The translations under genes and the position numbers were made by a program. DNA of 44,710 nt from Spongospora subterranea. Its lineage: Eukaryota > Endomyxa > Phytomyxea > Plasmodiophorida > Plasmodiophoridae. Below the pieces are notes generated by a model. That model was not told the DNA's origin. It saw nothing but the letters and a program-made list of their open reading frames with translations, and searched no databases. Every line of letters begins with the position of its first letter. Positions within the stretch are counted from its first letter, which is position 1. Shown piece by piece: positions 33,373 to 44,159 of this stretch. The DNA lies in the NCBI GenBank assembly GCA_900404475.1, contig OUQQ01000180.1, positions 1 to 44,710 on the forward strand, given 5' to 3'.

Positions 33373-33873
33373 ATGGTGATCGTGTCAGCCACTGTTTTGG
33401 TAGCCTGCATGGCCGGCTCAGTTCTGGCAAGCGCAGGAGCCTGGCGCCTGGGTCAGATTTTCGTCGATCGTTGGGAAGTGCGATGGTCAGACAATCCAAA
33501 ACGTGCTGGGTGTCATTTGGAAGTCAGTGATGTCTTGATAGGGGATTGAAGCGACCAACAAACGCTGATTTTGGTCCATGGAATGAATATGATCAGTATC
33601 TTTGGGATGTAGCCATGGCCGCGACAAAGCCTGTCCCGCCAGTACTCAGTAATTCATTAGCTTGCACATTTTTATCTGTTTGTAAACATTTGCTTTTCAG
33701 GCACGGACAAGGACCCAGAGTTTGTTGAATGTGGTTGGTGTAAACTTCCAGGTTCACGACATACGATGTACGCCGTCCTTGATGATACAGTCTCACATGT
33801 TGCTCATTACTTCCATTTAGGTTCCCACTGCGTCGTTTCCATCGTAATGTATAAGCAATGTCAAAAAAAATGA
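33373..33873 (+). CDS. Small membrane/secreted protein, CxWCKLPG family, copy 1
   Basis: Three exons are inferred: 33373-33485, 33542-33648 and 33701-33873 (introns 56 and 52 bp), giving about 130 residues. A further 69-bp GT-AG stretch within the last exon (33748-33816) could be an intron without changing frame, so the C-terminus is uncertain. The N-terminus is a hydrophobic segment (MVIVSATVLVACMAGSVLAS) that could be a signal peptide or membrane anchor. It is followed by GPWNEYDQYLWDVA and a Cys motif in DPEFVECGWCKLPG. The gene at 36490 shares the start, the splice phases and both motifs (RAWRDYQKYLQDVA and LEFTECRWCKLPG), so the two are paralogs. I do not recognise the family. Conservation of exon phase and motif between copies supports real coding. 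Confidence 0.62.
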
Positions 33874-34543
33874 GCTTCAATCTGACAAATTGCTCAGATT
33901 TCGCAGCGTCCACTTGCAGAGCTTCCTGCACTCGAATGTCACACAATGCCGGAGGATTTGGGCACTCAGATGTTGAATTGCAGCGAACCAGTTATGCTAG
34001 GACCAAGCTAACCATCCGTGTGTACATGATATAATAAATCTCAAACGGTTGTGCGATCCTTGACACAGAACTTTGGCCATTGTTGGAGCTGTCAATGTTC
34101 TGGTTCATTTTAGGTCTGTAATATAGTTAGCAGGAAGGTCGATCATGTTCATGTGCTTGAGGCGGCAGGTGCAGAGAAACAATTTTTTTGAAATGGCCAT
34201 CAGCCTCAAACTATGTAACCCCTCGCCAGAGCATTAATATGTCCTACCAGCACGCACAGCAACCAGGGATCAGGGCTCAATTCATATACCGAAGACAACT
34301 GAGTTTCAACATGAACTGGCAAGGGATTGGCAGACGTACTCTGCGTGTCTCTGTGGCTGATACAACCTTCTGATCCCCTTGCCGGTATCGTTTGTTTTGG
34401 CACTCCGGTTACAGTTCGTCCGGGCTCGTGTCAGTCCTGTATCATTCAGTGCACATTACAATTGTGCAACATCAGTCCCGATGTGACGTGATGGTGGCCA
34501 AAACGCTTTGCCGGTCACGTCTTGGTGGTCGTCAATCACTCCA
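33874..34543. other. Intergenic region
   Basis: About 670 bases with only short frames (up to 69 codons) on both strands and no recognisable product. Confidence 0.45.
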
Positions 34544-35070
34544 ATGGATATCAATTTCTCTGATAATGGCCAGGCGCGACAACTTGATGGCGTGCCGATA
34601 ACGCATCCACAAGTGCAAGTTATTTCCAATTCGATCGCGTATCGACTTCATCCTGATGTTCAGCATGCTCTGGAGCTCATGAGCGATCTGATACAAAGAG
34701 ACCCTGAGCAAGCCGCACGAAAGACTTGCGAACAGGTAGACTATGCAATTGTGATGTAGTGGGACATTTCAAGTCGTAATTGACAAAACAGATGGGAATG
34801 TTGATGAAGTTCATGGCGAGCTCGTCGATCCGAGACTATAAGTCTGCAACTGAGAGGATGTCAAGAGTGTTTACTTTACTTTTGAATAAGATTCACAAAT
34901 GTTCTTTGATTGCACGCCAGCCAAGGACCCCAGAAATCCCAAAGGACGACCTGACAACAGCGTCGACTCATGAATTCTGCAGAGCGCTCTGGCAAACAAT
35001 GAAGAGCTTGGTGGAAGAGCGGTGCAGCTTCGAGGAAATGTTGATGGTAATATCGGAAGATCTCCTTTAG
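34544..35070 (+). CDS. Small helical protein of unknown function
   Basis: Two exons, 34544-34735 and 34792-35070, are joined by a 56-bp intron with CAG/GTAGAC donor and AAACAG acceptor in phase 0, giving 156 residues. The product is hydrophilic and mostly helical by composition (LHPDVQHALELMSDLIQRD, ATERMSRVFTLLLNKIHKC) with no signal peptide, membrane span or family motif that I can name. The good splice sites and continuous frame over both exons are the main evidence. It lies tail-to-tail with the copia gag frame, 144 bp apart. Confidence 0.55.
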
Positions 35071-35214
35071 TGTATAAATTGGTGCCTCAAGGGCAATGTA
35101 TGAATACACGCCATTTCACTTACCTTTCTCATTCTATGTCTCCGATGTCGGTTTCTGTCGCAATTACTGCCAAACTTTGAAATAACACAACTGTATATTG
35201 GTCAAAAGTCGCTT

Positions 35215-36036
35215 TTAGGCTCGTTTCAAATCTTGTGGAAACGCCCCACATTCCTCATTGCAAGTAGACTCTTCGTTGTCCGCTACTCTTGCAGACACCA
35301 GATGTTCTGTCCCGTTGTTGGCATCTTGCGCTTTCCAAGCGAACTCCTTTTGAGATAATTTGCAGTTCACCGCAATGTGACCTAGCTTCCCGCACAGAAA
35401 GCATTTTCGGCAAACTGTTTCCAGAGAGTGCAACAGGCTTTCGTCGTTCCGTCGAGCCTGTTTTCTTATATCCTCCAGTCGCTTGTCTTCTTTTAGTAAG
35501 CGATGGCACACTTGGCTGACGCTAGTGGAGCTCAGATCTTCATTGGCGATAATCGTGACCATTGGTGACAATCGCTCTGCTACTATATTCGTCAGCAGGA
35601 TCGTGATGAACTCTTCATCATTCAGCTTGCTACCCGCTCCCTTTGCAGAAAGGTACAAGCGATTCATCTCCTGTAGATAAACCTTCAAATCTCCACCTCG
35701 GAATTCCTTGATGTACATCTGTTTCGCGAGCAAGACCATCTTCCCCGTGTTTTGCTTTGCAAAACTCTTTCTCAACATTGTCCACGCATCATGAGCGGTT
35801 TCGATGCCCATAATTTCCACGATGACACTCGGTTCCAGTGACCCGACCAATGCAGCGAACACTTGAGCCTCAACTGCGTCGTCATCATACTCATTTTGAT
35901 CAGCACTATCAATAAATGCCTCCGCGTCGTAGCGGATCAGAAATTCTCGAAACGACGACGCCCAGGTAGCATAGTTCTCACAACCTCGTAGGTTTTCACC
36001 CTTGAAACTTGGGACCCTTGCGATCCCTCCCTCCAT
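35215..36036 (-). mobile_element. Ty1/copia-type gag with CCHC zinc knuckle, no pol
   Basis: A single open frame of 273 codons for a retrotransposon gag protein of the copia/UBN2 kind, which packages element RNA. It opens with SFKGENLRGCENYATWASSF, the usual copia gag start (F-x-G-x-N-[YF]-x-x-W). It continues with AHDAWTMLRKSFAKQN and YLQEMNRLYLSAKGAG, and ends with a zinc knuckle CFLCGKLGHIAVNC (C-x2-C-x4-H-x4-C). The frame is uninterrupted. No protease, integrase, reverse transcriptase or RNase H follows on the minus strand below 35215, where a plus-strand gene begins within 150 bp. The element is therefore either truncated or gag-only. A domesticated gag gene is possible but unproven. Confidence 0.82.
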
Positions 36037-36489
36037 AACCTGCTAGAATGGATGGTCCTTTCAACTGATGTCGAACAACACTGGTCAATTACGAAGTGAT
36101 TGATTCTCTTCAGGCATTGCGCTTCTAGTCACGACCCCATAACCTCCGACTCGCTCGAACCAACTCTCTGATTCGCCGATCCTTTGAATCTCGGTGGTTC
36201 GTAGCTGCTCCTGTCAGTCCCAGGCAGCGGCAGTTCCAGGGAGCATTGCCCCTGTGTGGCCCAGCCGGGCATACCCCTCACCCATGGCCGAACGCTGTGC
36301 GTAACGACAGGTTTTCGTGACATGAACCGGCCAGTCGCACAATGATGTCGACCACTCTGGGGATGTTGCTGTTACACCCGAACACGGTAATCCCCGTAAC
36401 ATATCCTCGGTTCGAGCTGGTTATGAACGGCATTGTTATGATCACTGTCTCATACTGTTAAATCTCATCCATAGACAGTATTGATCGTT
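36037..36489 (-). other. Probable 5' leader/LTR remnant of the copia element
   Basis: On the minus strand the gag start is preceded by TCTAGCAGGTTATGGAGG. It resembles the junction of primer-binding site and gag start common in copia elements (ATCAGAGCAGGTTATGG). About 400 bases upstream would then be leader and LTR sequence, but no matching second LTR was found in the window. The plus-strand paralog at 36490 begins right after it. Confidence 0.4.
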
Positions 36490-36893
36490 ATGGTGGTCGT
36501 GTCGGCGGCCGTATGTTTAGGGGGCATGTTCGGGTCGATTTTGGCGAGCGCAGGACTCTGGCGCTTCACTCGGCGAGCACAGCAGTCGCCGAGATCGGGT
36601 GAACCCATCTTGGTAGGAACACTGTCTCTTCGTGGGGTTTTTTCTGGTCATCGATGATGGTTCGGAATAGCAACACAAACCGCAAGACATTCACCCAAGG
36701 GCATGGAGGGATTATCAGAAATATCTTCAGGATGTGGCTGCAGCTGCTGCCAAGGCTGGCCAGCCTCTGCCCAGTAATGCGTATGCAGGTCGCTTGATAT
36801 CTTCTGTAATCATTGTATCCAGACCCGAACGAAACCCTAGAGTTTACAGAATGTCGATGGTGTAAACTGCCAGGTATACGCCTGCCCCAGTAA
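36490..36893 (+). CDS. Small membrane/secreted protein, CxWCKLPG family, copy 2
   Basis: Three exons are inferred: 36490-36612, 36671-36773 and 36823-36893 (introns 58 and 49 bp), giving 98 residues. It starts MVVVSAAVCLGGMFGSILAS, a hydrophobic segment almost position-for-position like that of the gene at 33373, then a polar linker, RAWRDYQKYLQDVAAAAAK and LEFTECRWCKLPG. A stop follows eight codons after the Cys motif. A GTATAC donor exactly at the Cys-motif end allows an alternative model with one more exon beyond 36960, so the C-terminus is open. The two copies flank the copia gag and the small gene at 34544. Divergence is moderate at the DNA level, with introns not alignable, so the duplication is not recent. 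Confidence 0.6.
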
Positions 36894-37515
36894 GTAGGAT
36901 ATTGTCATTTCAGTAATAGTTGTTTATACCAATACTACGACTCTAGGTACCCCTTTCGTAATACAGAAATCAAAGTCTGAGGCCCCGTCAACTTATTGTG
37001 CGTTCAGGTATACCATCTCCCCATACCAGTAGTAGCCCACCGCAAGAGGGTTGTCGGCCACACGAGTTGACTACATCGGGATGCATCAAGGTTAGCGAAA
37101 TCTGATCTCATACATTTAGTGGTTGATATGTCAATAAACTCATACGAATGTTCGTATTAACCTCACTACCGGGATTCTCTTGAGAATTTGCCACGAAAAC
37201 TGAAGAATAGCGTAGCGGGATGAAACCGCATCCCCATCGCCTATGCATCCAACATGGTTCAACGAGATCACAAACCGATATCTAACTGGAACTGTCTGAT
37301 GCGGACTGATACTCAAATCTTACGATGGCCACTTATTATTGGCGTCGCAACGCACGACTCTTGGCGTGCGGAAAACTGACCTGGAGTACGGTGCTTGGCA
37401 CGATTTTACGACGATGTTCTCCAAGAATGTTAATCAACATCATATCGTAAGCTCTATCAGGCCGTCCAATGAATAGGCGCTGACAATGGACACACAAGAG
37501 TTCAAGTTGTTGTGA
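36894..37515. other. Intergenic region right of copy 2
   Basis: About 620 bases with no gene seen apart from a possible last exon of the preceding gene near 36959-37040. No repeat or RNA gene was recognised. Confidence 0.4.
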
Positions 37516-38097
37516 TTGCTGCTCATTTGGTTTGTGCGACGAGGGCCCAGTTCAAATACAACTGCGGGTCAGAAACCTTCAGCCGTTGCCCAACCTGGTC
37601 CATTATCAGCCCCTAATTATGGGACAATACTTGATCTGGTGAATACTCCAGGCCATGGTTCCCACCGGGGGTACCCGAACATGTTTGGAACCAATCGCTG
37701 TATACAATGGAGACGCTCCGGTTTGACTGATGAAGCTAACGATAACATTGTTGATCAAAATTTTGAGAGACCGTCGTCGCCGAATTTGTGTCAAGGCCAG
37801 GGGTTCCGCAGGCCAAGACGCGTGCGTCTCGACGCCAATAACAAACTGTCCATCGAAAGATTTAGTGTATCAATCCGCATCAATGAGTTCCGGTCAATGG
37901 TTCATAACAAAACGATTTTATATAACTTGTTCTTACTGAGTCGTTCGATGACAATGTGTGCCTCAATGGGCAATGACGCGCTGAACAAGATGAATATTGA
38001 CGACCTGGATCTTCTTCGTGAAGGTGGTAGATCCCACGGCCTGGTGTCGGTTCGTTTTGGCTTCTCCCCTCTATTTCCGATTGTGCCTAACGCCTAG
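37516..38097 (+). CDS. Open frame of 193 codons, coding status doubtful
   Basis: A long plus-strand frame without a recognisable domain. It opens at a TTG; the first ATG is at about 37681. Composition is Asn/Arg/Ser-rich. A possible intron (GTCAATGG to TTACTGAG, about 37891-37940) and possible splice sites near 38047 suggest it could be part of a multi-exon gene, but no model could be fixed. Its length exceeds that of chance frames nearby, which is the main reason to list it. Confidence 0.3.
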   Translation: MLLIWFVRRGPSSNTTAGQKPSAVAQPGPLSAPNYGTILDLVNTPGHGSHRGYPNMFGTNRCIQWRRSGLTDEANDNIVDQNFERPSSPNLCQGQGFRRPRRVRLDANNKLSIERFSVSIRINEFRSMVHNKTILYNLFLLSRSMTMCASMGNDALNKMNIDDLDLLREGGRSHGLVSVRFGFSPLFPIVPNA

Positions 38098-38406
38098 CCA
38101 ACCCAAGGCATTATTAAGGTATATGTGTTGTTGGTTTTTCCGAAGGGAACGCCAAGCACATTCGATTGTAGGAGAGTGGGCAACCTGTTCTCCAGGTATG
38201 GAGTAGCCACCTTCGCCCGTGTCGCTGCAGGTGTTGTCAATTCGTGCTGGCCTGTCTTAAAGTGCCCAGGCAGACTGGTGTGGACCCAGGCGCGTTGACC
38301 GTGTTTGCAGGGCGTTGTCGCAACGTCCAGTAAAACTGCGCTGTAGCTCGGCTGGCGCGAACGATCAGTCACGGTAAGTTCGGTTACATTGCCGGCCTGG
38401 TTGGCG

Positions 38407-39636
38407 ATGCATGGCATCAGGCGAGTGGATCCGTCCAGCGTCACCGAACTGCAGAAGGCTGAGAAGCGGAAAAAGATCGCCAAATATGTCGAGCTGAAGA
38501 ACGCTGTAATGGTAGTGGTACGAATGCGTGTGGAGCATTGTTTTCGGCAAATTTAACGGAACGATTTTCGTAGAAATCGGCCAAGACCCATACTCACCAT
38601 GCTCTCGATCTTACCGCCAAGATACTCGAGATAAACCCGGAATTTTATACACTGTGATTTTTTTTTTGGATGTCGTTAATGTTTTGCCGATGATCTCATG
38701 GCGATTGTGCTCAGATGGAATTACCGGCGCGAAGTGATTCAGACCCTCATCGCCCCATTGCGAGCTGGCTACGATCGCGACGCACCGTCACGTGATCTGT
38801 CGGAACTAATCGCGAATGAGCTCGGTCTAGTCGAACGCGCCATCAAGCGCAACCCAAAATCATATGTGACCTGGCACCATCGCCTGTGGGTTGTCCAGCT
38901 CGGCTATTCCGACATCGCCAAGGAAATCGCACTCACTGCCGCGTTCCTCAAGTTAGATTCACGAAACTGTAATCGTTGATTCGACAACACCCGGGTATAG
39001 TTCTAATGACATCGCAGTCCATTGCTGGAATTACCGCCGATCGCTCGTCGCCATCGCTCACATCAGCCCAGAAGCCGAGTTTGAGTTCACAACCGTGAAA
39101 ATCAACGAGGATTTCTCCAACTACAGCGCCTGGTCTGGTTTGTCTTGATCAGTAATCAGCTTTATCATCTGACGCCAATCTCCATCCAAGGCATTATCGC
39201 TCGAAACTATTGCCGCAAATCGTGTTCGACCCAGATCGGTACCGACAGGAATTTGCGCTTCTGTCGAACGCGTTCTTCATCGAGCCCGATGACCAAAGCG
39301 CCTGGCTCTACCACCGCTGGCTGTGCCAGCAGTTCCCCGACCGGGACACCCTGATTCGCGAACTCAACACCATCCAAGAGTTGCTCGACCAGGAACCTGA
39401 TTGTAAATGGGCTCTTCTCACATTAGGTAGGTGGTGGTCCGCCACACAGCGCGTTCATCTGATTCAACAGTGCAGTTCGACTGATGCTGGCGATTGGCGA
39501 TGTTGACCATCCCGATGACCGAATCGACGCTGCGTTCGAGAAGCTGAAACGGCTCGACCCTAAACGCGTGAAGTTCTATACACATTTTCAACGCCAAGTA
39601 CAATCTGAAGATGGCGCTACCCGATTCACATGTTGA
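38407..39636 (+). CDS. Rab geranylgeranyltransferase alpha subunit
   Basis: The alpha subunit of Rab GGTase (protein prenyltransferase type II), which with the beta subunit adds geranylgeranyl groups to Rab GTPases. Six exons are inferred: 38407-38517, 38574-38653, 38715-38968, 39018-39132, 39191-39426 and 39476-39636 (introns 56, 61, 49, 58 and 49 bp), giving about 318 residues. The start MHGIRRVDPSSVTELQ matches the family's usual MHG-x-x-x opening. Five PPTA helical repeats show the W-x-x-R signature: LWNYRREVI, TWHHRLWVV, CWNYRRSLV, AWHYRSKLL and AWLYHRWLC. Four of the five splices rebuild such motifs. The first donor is uncertain by up to four codons (38506, 38512 or 38518). The vertebrate Ig-like and LRR extensions are absent. 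Its stop is 22 bp from that of the coiled-coil gene on the other strand. Confidence 0.88.
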
Positions 39637-39658
39637 AAAAAATCTCAAATATATATAT

Positions 39659-41261
39659 TTAATGCCTTCCCGTGCCATCGTTGTTGGTTGACCCGGAAAC
39701 GACAGCGCCGCTTTTAGGACGGCTGTTTTCCTGCAGATTGTGCCGGGATGGGGAACCGCTGTTCAACGCCGCCGTCGATTGCGACGATTTCGCGGTGCGT
39801 TTGCTGCTAATTTGATCGTAGAACGTCTGCAGCGTCGTTTCCTGCGAGAACAGTCTACTGAGCACCGCTGATCGCTCGCCCTTATTGAAGTCCAACATCC
39901 CTGATCATCGCCCGTAAAAATCCAGAGAACTGACGGGAAAAACTCTGTTGCTCACGAACCTGTTGATTCGTTCCTGTTCCCGATGCCTCCTTGGAGCAGA
40001 ATCTCGGATTTGACGTCGTCAATGCAGGTTCGTAGGAACTCCTGTAGTTCCTGACGCCCGTTCAGCTGCTCGTTTAGCTTGGCTTGGAGCCATTTAGCCT
40101 GCCGATGGGACTGGTCCAGCTCGTGCTTTAGATGGCGTATGGCGTTGGTGAAGTGCTTCTCCGTGCCCAATGGATTCGGGAGCGATCTCGGGGCAGCGCT
40201 GGCCGGTTTCCTGTGCTCGGCCGAATCTGTCGACGCAGAAATTGCAGTGCTAGGTCGTGCCCGCTCGGTTACGGTTGGAAAAATGGCTGGAGACTTGGTC
40301 TCGATCGGGTTCGGCGACGCGCCAGCCGTTTCCCGAAGACGCGCCTGATCTTTCTTGATGATTAGGATCTGTTTGATGAGGAACTCGCGATCCTCTTCCT
40401 GGGTCTTCATCTGGCTCTTCAGGCGCTTGTTGTCCTTGGCCAGCTGCTTGTTCTGCTCCTCCAGCCGGTACGTCATGTCCTTCATCCACTCGAGCTCCTC
40501 CGTCAGTTTGTGGCAGCGCTGCACCCACTCCGACGACCCGTTCTCGTTCTTGCGCCGCTCCCGTTCGAGCTCCTCGTTGACGTCGCACATCCGAGTCTTG
40601 AACGCCCTCAGCAGATCTTTCTCCTGATCCTTCAGCACCTGACACCGGCAAACTCAGCACCAATCGCGTTCGGAAACCTGGGTCAGACGAAAAACTGCTC
40701 CACCTGCGTTGTTCGTCCTTGGAGCAATCCGATATTCTCCTGAATAACCGTGTGCATCATTCTGATCTTATTGACGCTCTCTTGCGCGGCGTTCGGCTGC
40801 CCGTGGGATTGCGTGATCGCGTCCAGCTTCATCTGCAGGTTCTGAATCTGCTCGCGGAACCGGTTCTCCCTCCGCAGATAGAGCTCCTCGTTGCGTTTGG
40901 CGTCCAGCAGCACGGTGCCCTTCTGCTTCACCTCGTCCTTGTATTTCTGTAGCACATCGGTATAGAGCGATTGCAGATCGGCATACGCTATCGACTGTTT
41001 GTTCTGGGTCGACAGTTTTCGTCGCGACTATCGATTTGGACGTTTCAAACCATCTATGATTGAACTTAGCAAAATCCGGCACTCACTTTTCGAACTGGGG
41101 ACGGCGTTCTCAGCCTCCCAGACAGAGACCCGTTTCGTTCGACAGCGATAGAGGAAGCGCCATCGCCGCTATATTTTCAGGGTCAATATCGGGGACATTC
41201 CGGTGGCAAGGGGTATCCCGGGGCAGTATTACCCGCTGGTGATATCCGACGAATCGTCCAT
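39659..41261 (-). CDS. Long coiled-coil protein, possibly flagellar/centriolar
   Basis: Five exons are inferred: 41261-41233, 41168-41087, 41027-40689, 40638-39960 and 39900-39659 (introns 64, 59, 50 and 59 bp), giving about 456 residues. After a Ser/Arg-rich start, heptad-patterned coiled coil runs from about residue 50 to 270, with blocks such as LQSLYTDVLQKYKDEVKQK and ELEWMKDMTYRLEEQNKQLA. A Ser/Pro/Ala-rich linker comes next, then a second coil (NAIRHLKHELDQSHRQAKWL). The C-terminal tail is Ser/Thr-rich. Dense coiled coils with the pattern K-x-Q-x-E-D-R-E-F-L-I-K are common in ciliary and centrosomal proteins, so a flagellar role is a guess; I cannot name the family. The third intron has an alternative in-frame donor at 40703. 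Confidence 0.72.
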
Positions 41262-42013
41262 ACGCTGGCGATCGAGGTTGTCACTCCTCCCAGCGTCGAA
41301 ATCGGCCCAGAAAAGTATGCCGCGATCGCTATCAAGTACTCTTCCCTGGATAACGACCACGTGCCCGTTTAGGGAAGTACGTACTGGCCCTCCCGCGATG
41401 TAGCGATTTCTGGCGCTAATGTGCGATTTCCTAACATTCTGTTAAGACGCAGTTCCCGAAAGCTCTGCATTTATTTTATGTTGGATTTTCTTCGTCGAAC
41501 TGTCGTACCCCGGTTGAATCTGCAACATCAAAGGCAATGAAATTTGGCCATTTTCGTGAACAATGGAAAGAAGCCGTCATGGTGATGAGTCGGGTTCAGC
41601 ATTATCAACCTTTCCGGGAAACCGACATCATTCCAGAAATTTATGAAATCGATCAAGTAGTTTTGGGGGAGCTACCAAAGCGTGCCTCGTGGTCTCGTAT
41701 TCAATTAACCAAAGCCCAAATACTGTGATCGCTAATGTGCCGAGCCAGCCAACCAGAAGTAAAAAATACATTTTGAATAGCGTGGGCATGGCGACGGTGA
41801 CATTCCTCGTTAAGCATTAGGGCGAGGCTTGTATAGTACGACCGTGCCGCGTTTCCCAGTTAAGAACAAATATCAGTAACGTGGTCGAGTCAAGCGACGC
41901 CGCCTTTGATGGCGGTGACCCGGTAACGCAGCACAATCAACGACGGGCACTGTAACCGTGTAACGTGAAACCGCCGTCGGCGACCCGGGTCCAAACCGAC
42001 CCGGGTAACGTGG
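41262..42013. other. Intergenic region with one small frame
   Basis: Contains the putative promoters of the coiled-coil gene (-) and of the membrane coiled-coil gene (+). Apart from the 63-codon frame at 41537 nothing is recognised. CG-rich direct repeats around GACCCGGGTAACGT and GTAACGTG occur at about 41875-42010, just before the ATG at 42014. Confidence 0.45.
41537..41728 (+). CDS. Possible small protein of 63 residues
   Basis: An ATG-initiated frame encoding a hydrophilic product (starts MKFGHFREQWKEAVMVMSRV) with ordinary amino-acid composition and no motif I recognise. A one-base-shifted upstream frame from about 41478 (MLDFLRRTVVPRLNL) could be a leader lost by a shift or sequencing error, which would suit a small mitochondrial protein. 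Support is limited to composition. Confidence 0.3.
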   Translation: MKFGHFREQWKEAVMVMSRVQHYQPFRETDIIPEIYEIDQVVLGELPKRASWSRIQLTKAQIL

Positions 42014-44159
42014 ATGGGTGGATCTCATGAATCAGTCACCACGGATTATTCGCAGTTTGGATTGGTCCGCGGGCCGGGTTGGCTTTCAGATCTGCGTTTC
42101 TGGTCGATTTCCCAGATGCAGGACCCAAGTGCATACTTACGTGAGCGAATATCGTCTCGTGACGATGATGGTGATGAAGCGAAAAAGCATCTTGGATCAT
42201 CGTCAGTTGTTCAGGCAGCTGTGTTTCTGGTCAGCTTCATCGTGGTCGCCGTCGGGGTGTTTCTGGCCACTTCAACGTCAAACAGCGCTGTGCAACCCAT
42301 CTCGATCACGAACGATGTAACGAGCATAATCGATGACTATAGCGCCATTGGTGATGGGTTGATGGAGATCGAACAATTCGCCAAACAGGGCGAAATCCAA
42401 CATGATAATGACGATGATTGGCAGCGGCTTGGATCTACCGCATATAGCCTCGTCAATGACCTAACCGCTCATGAGGCCGCTCGCAATCGGTTTAAGGAAG
42501 CGATTATGCAATCCACCGATCTGAGCAATAAAGCGGCGTCGTTACGAAGGGAATTTACAGAGATTTCCAGAGAGCTAGAGCGGAAGGCTCCAACGTTGAA
42601 GTCTTATATGAAGGATATGAAACGGGAAGAAGCGCTGAGCGAAGAAATCGACGCGGAGATCCAACAGAATGAGAGAACGGTGTCCGATTTGGGTACGGAG
42701 CTGCAACAAGCGAAGTCGGGATTGGATCGGTTGACGGAAGCGGTTCAAGCCGCAGAACGTGCTTGGCGCGACCAGATTGACGGGACTGTGGTGAAGGCCC
42801 GACAGGATATGGAGCGGGCTGTGGACTTGGCCAACCAGAGCCAGGCACAATCCAAGCTCATCGCCCAGCAGATGACCGTACTGCGCCGAGAGATCGAGGC
42901 ACATTCCGTTATTGCAGCAGAATCCGCCACCAAATCGTAAGGCGTTCAAACCCTTTGTAGTTTGACCTTCCGTTTCCATTGAATATCCAATCACTTGGAA
43001 TTATTTCTGTTATGTTTCTGGAAATTTAATGGTTTTTTTATGTAGTGCGGATTTGAGTCACCTGAAGACGATCTCGGAATCGCGCCAGAAAGGTCTGAAT
43101 GCGCTGGAGCTTTATCTAGAGCGTCGGCGTCTCGTTGACGGTTACTCGATCGCCGACGCCATCGATAAACTCAAGGTCCGCGTTGCCGATCAACAAAAGG
43201 AATTCAACGCTTACCAAGAAGATGACGACGACTCGGTTCAAGACGCCGCCAAAACTATGAACGATATCGATCAGGTAGTCGATGATGATAATTTGCACAA
43301 TGAACGTGTGTTTCAGCACTGTTTTTTTTGTCGCCGAAGTTAAAAGGCAGTTTCTCGGTTGATAATGGGTTCCGGCTATCGTCTAACGTTATGAAGTTGT
43401 TTCAGAATCGGGGGTATAAGAAGCGAATGATGCAGATCTCACTGGACGAAGCCGAGAGAAAAATGGTGACGCTACAGGATCTGCAATCCAAGTGCGGAAG
43501 TAATGAGGTCCCACCTACCGATGTCGTCAAGTAAGAGCCTGTTCCAATTTCACGATTAACATTCTGAATTTGCGATCGATAGATCGTTCATGAACGATCA
43601 GCGACGACCGATCCTGGAGCAGTTGGTGAAGTTGAACAAAGATCTAAGTGCCGAACGACAGTGGCAGAGTCGTATCGCCTCGGAGCTGGACCAGAAACGC
43701 AAACGGCTGAAAGAGCTCGAGGAGCAATCGACCGACGATCTCAGGGAGCGAGCTGCGTCGGCCCGTCGACAATGGGAAACAGCGGTTCAGCAAGGTACGG
43801 CGCTGGAGCGTGCCAAGAACGATAGCGCCGTACTCCGTATCGCCGCGCAACGCGAACACGATCGCGTCGCCAAGCTGGTGGCTGCTGGTCAGGACAAGCT
43901 GAATCGAGTCTTAGAGCGGAAGCGTTCGTGTTTGGAATCGGTTAATCGTCTACATCAGGCGATGGACGCCTTTCTGCAAGCGAATCGCAATATGATTCAA
44001 CGTCTAACCGTGATCCGCAAGGATTACGATAAAATCGCCCCGGTCTACGCCAATCTCAAAAGTTTGGTGGATGCTGGTTCCGATGCTGTGCGCGCTTCCA
44101 CGCAGAAAATAAGGACGACCGTAGCCGATATTGATCGGGCCATCAATGCGCTAATCTGA
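42014..44159 (+). CDS. Membrane-anchored coiled-coil protein of unknown function
   Basis: Four exons are inferred: 42014-42936, 43046-43274, 43340-43530 and 43583-44159 (introns 109, 65 and 52 bp), giving 639 residues. A polar N-terminal part of about 65 residues precedes one strong hydrophobic helix (VVQAAVFLVSFIVVAVGVFL, about 67-88). Everything after it is hydrophilic and heptad-rich, for example REFTEISRELERKAPTLKSY, RVADQQKEFNAYQEDDDD and LDQKRKRLKELEEQSTDDL, ending at IDRAINALI. The topology is a single-span anchor with a long coiled-coil rod. I do not recognise a family. A scaffold or tether is a reasonable inference only. The 109-bp intron is long for this region and may conceal a small exon. 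Confidence 0.7.

Noticed and set aside
40079..40743. Plus-strand frames opposite the coiled-coil gene
   Set aside because: They are antisense shadows of codon-biased, GC-rich coding sequence; the minus strand has heptad structure and phase-consistent introns.
42555..42994. Minus-strand frames of 97 and 139 codons
   Set aside because: They lie wholly inside the first exon of the plus-strand coiled-coil gene, have no domain and look like shadows.
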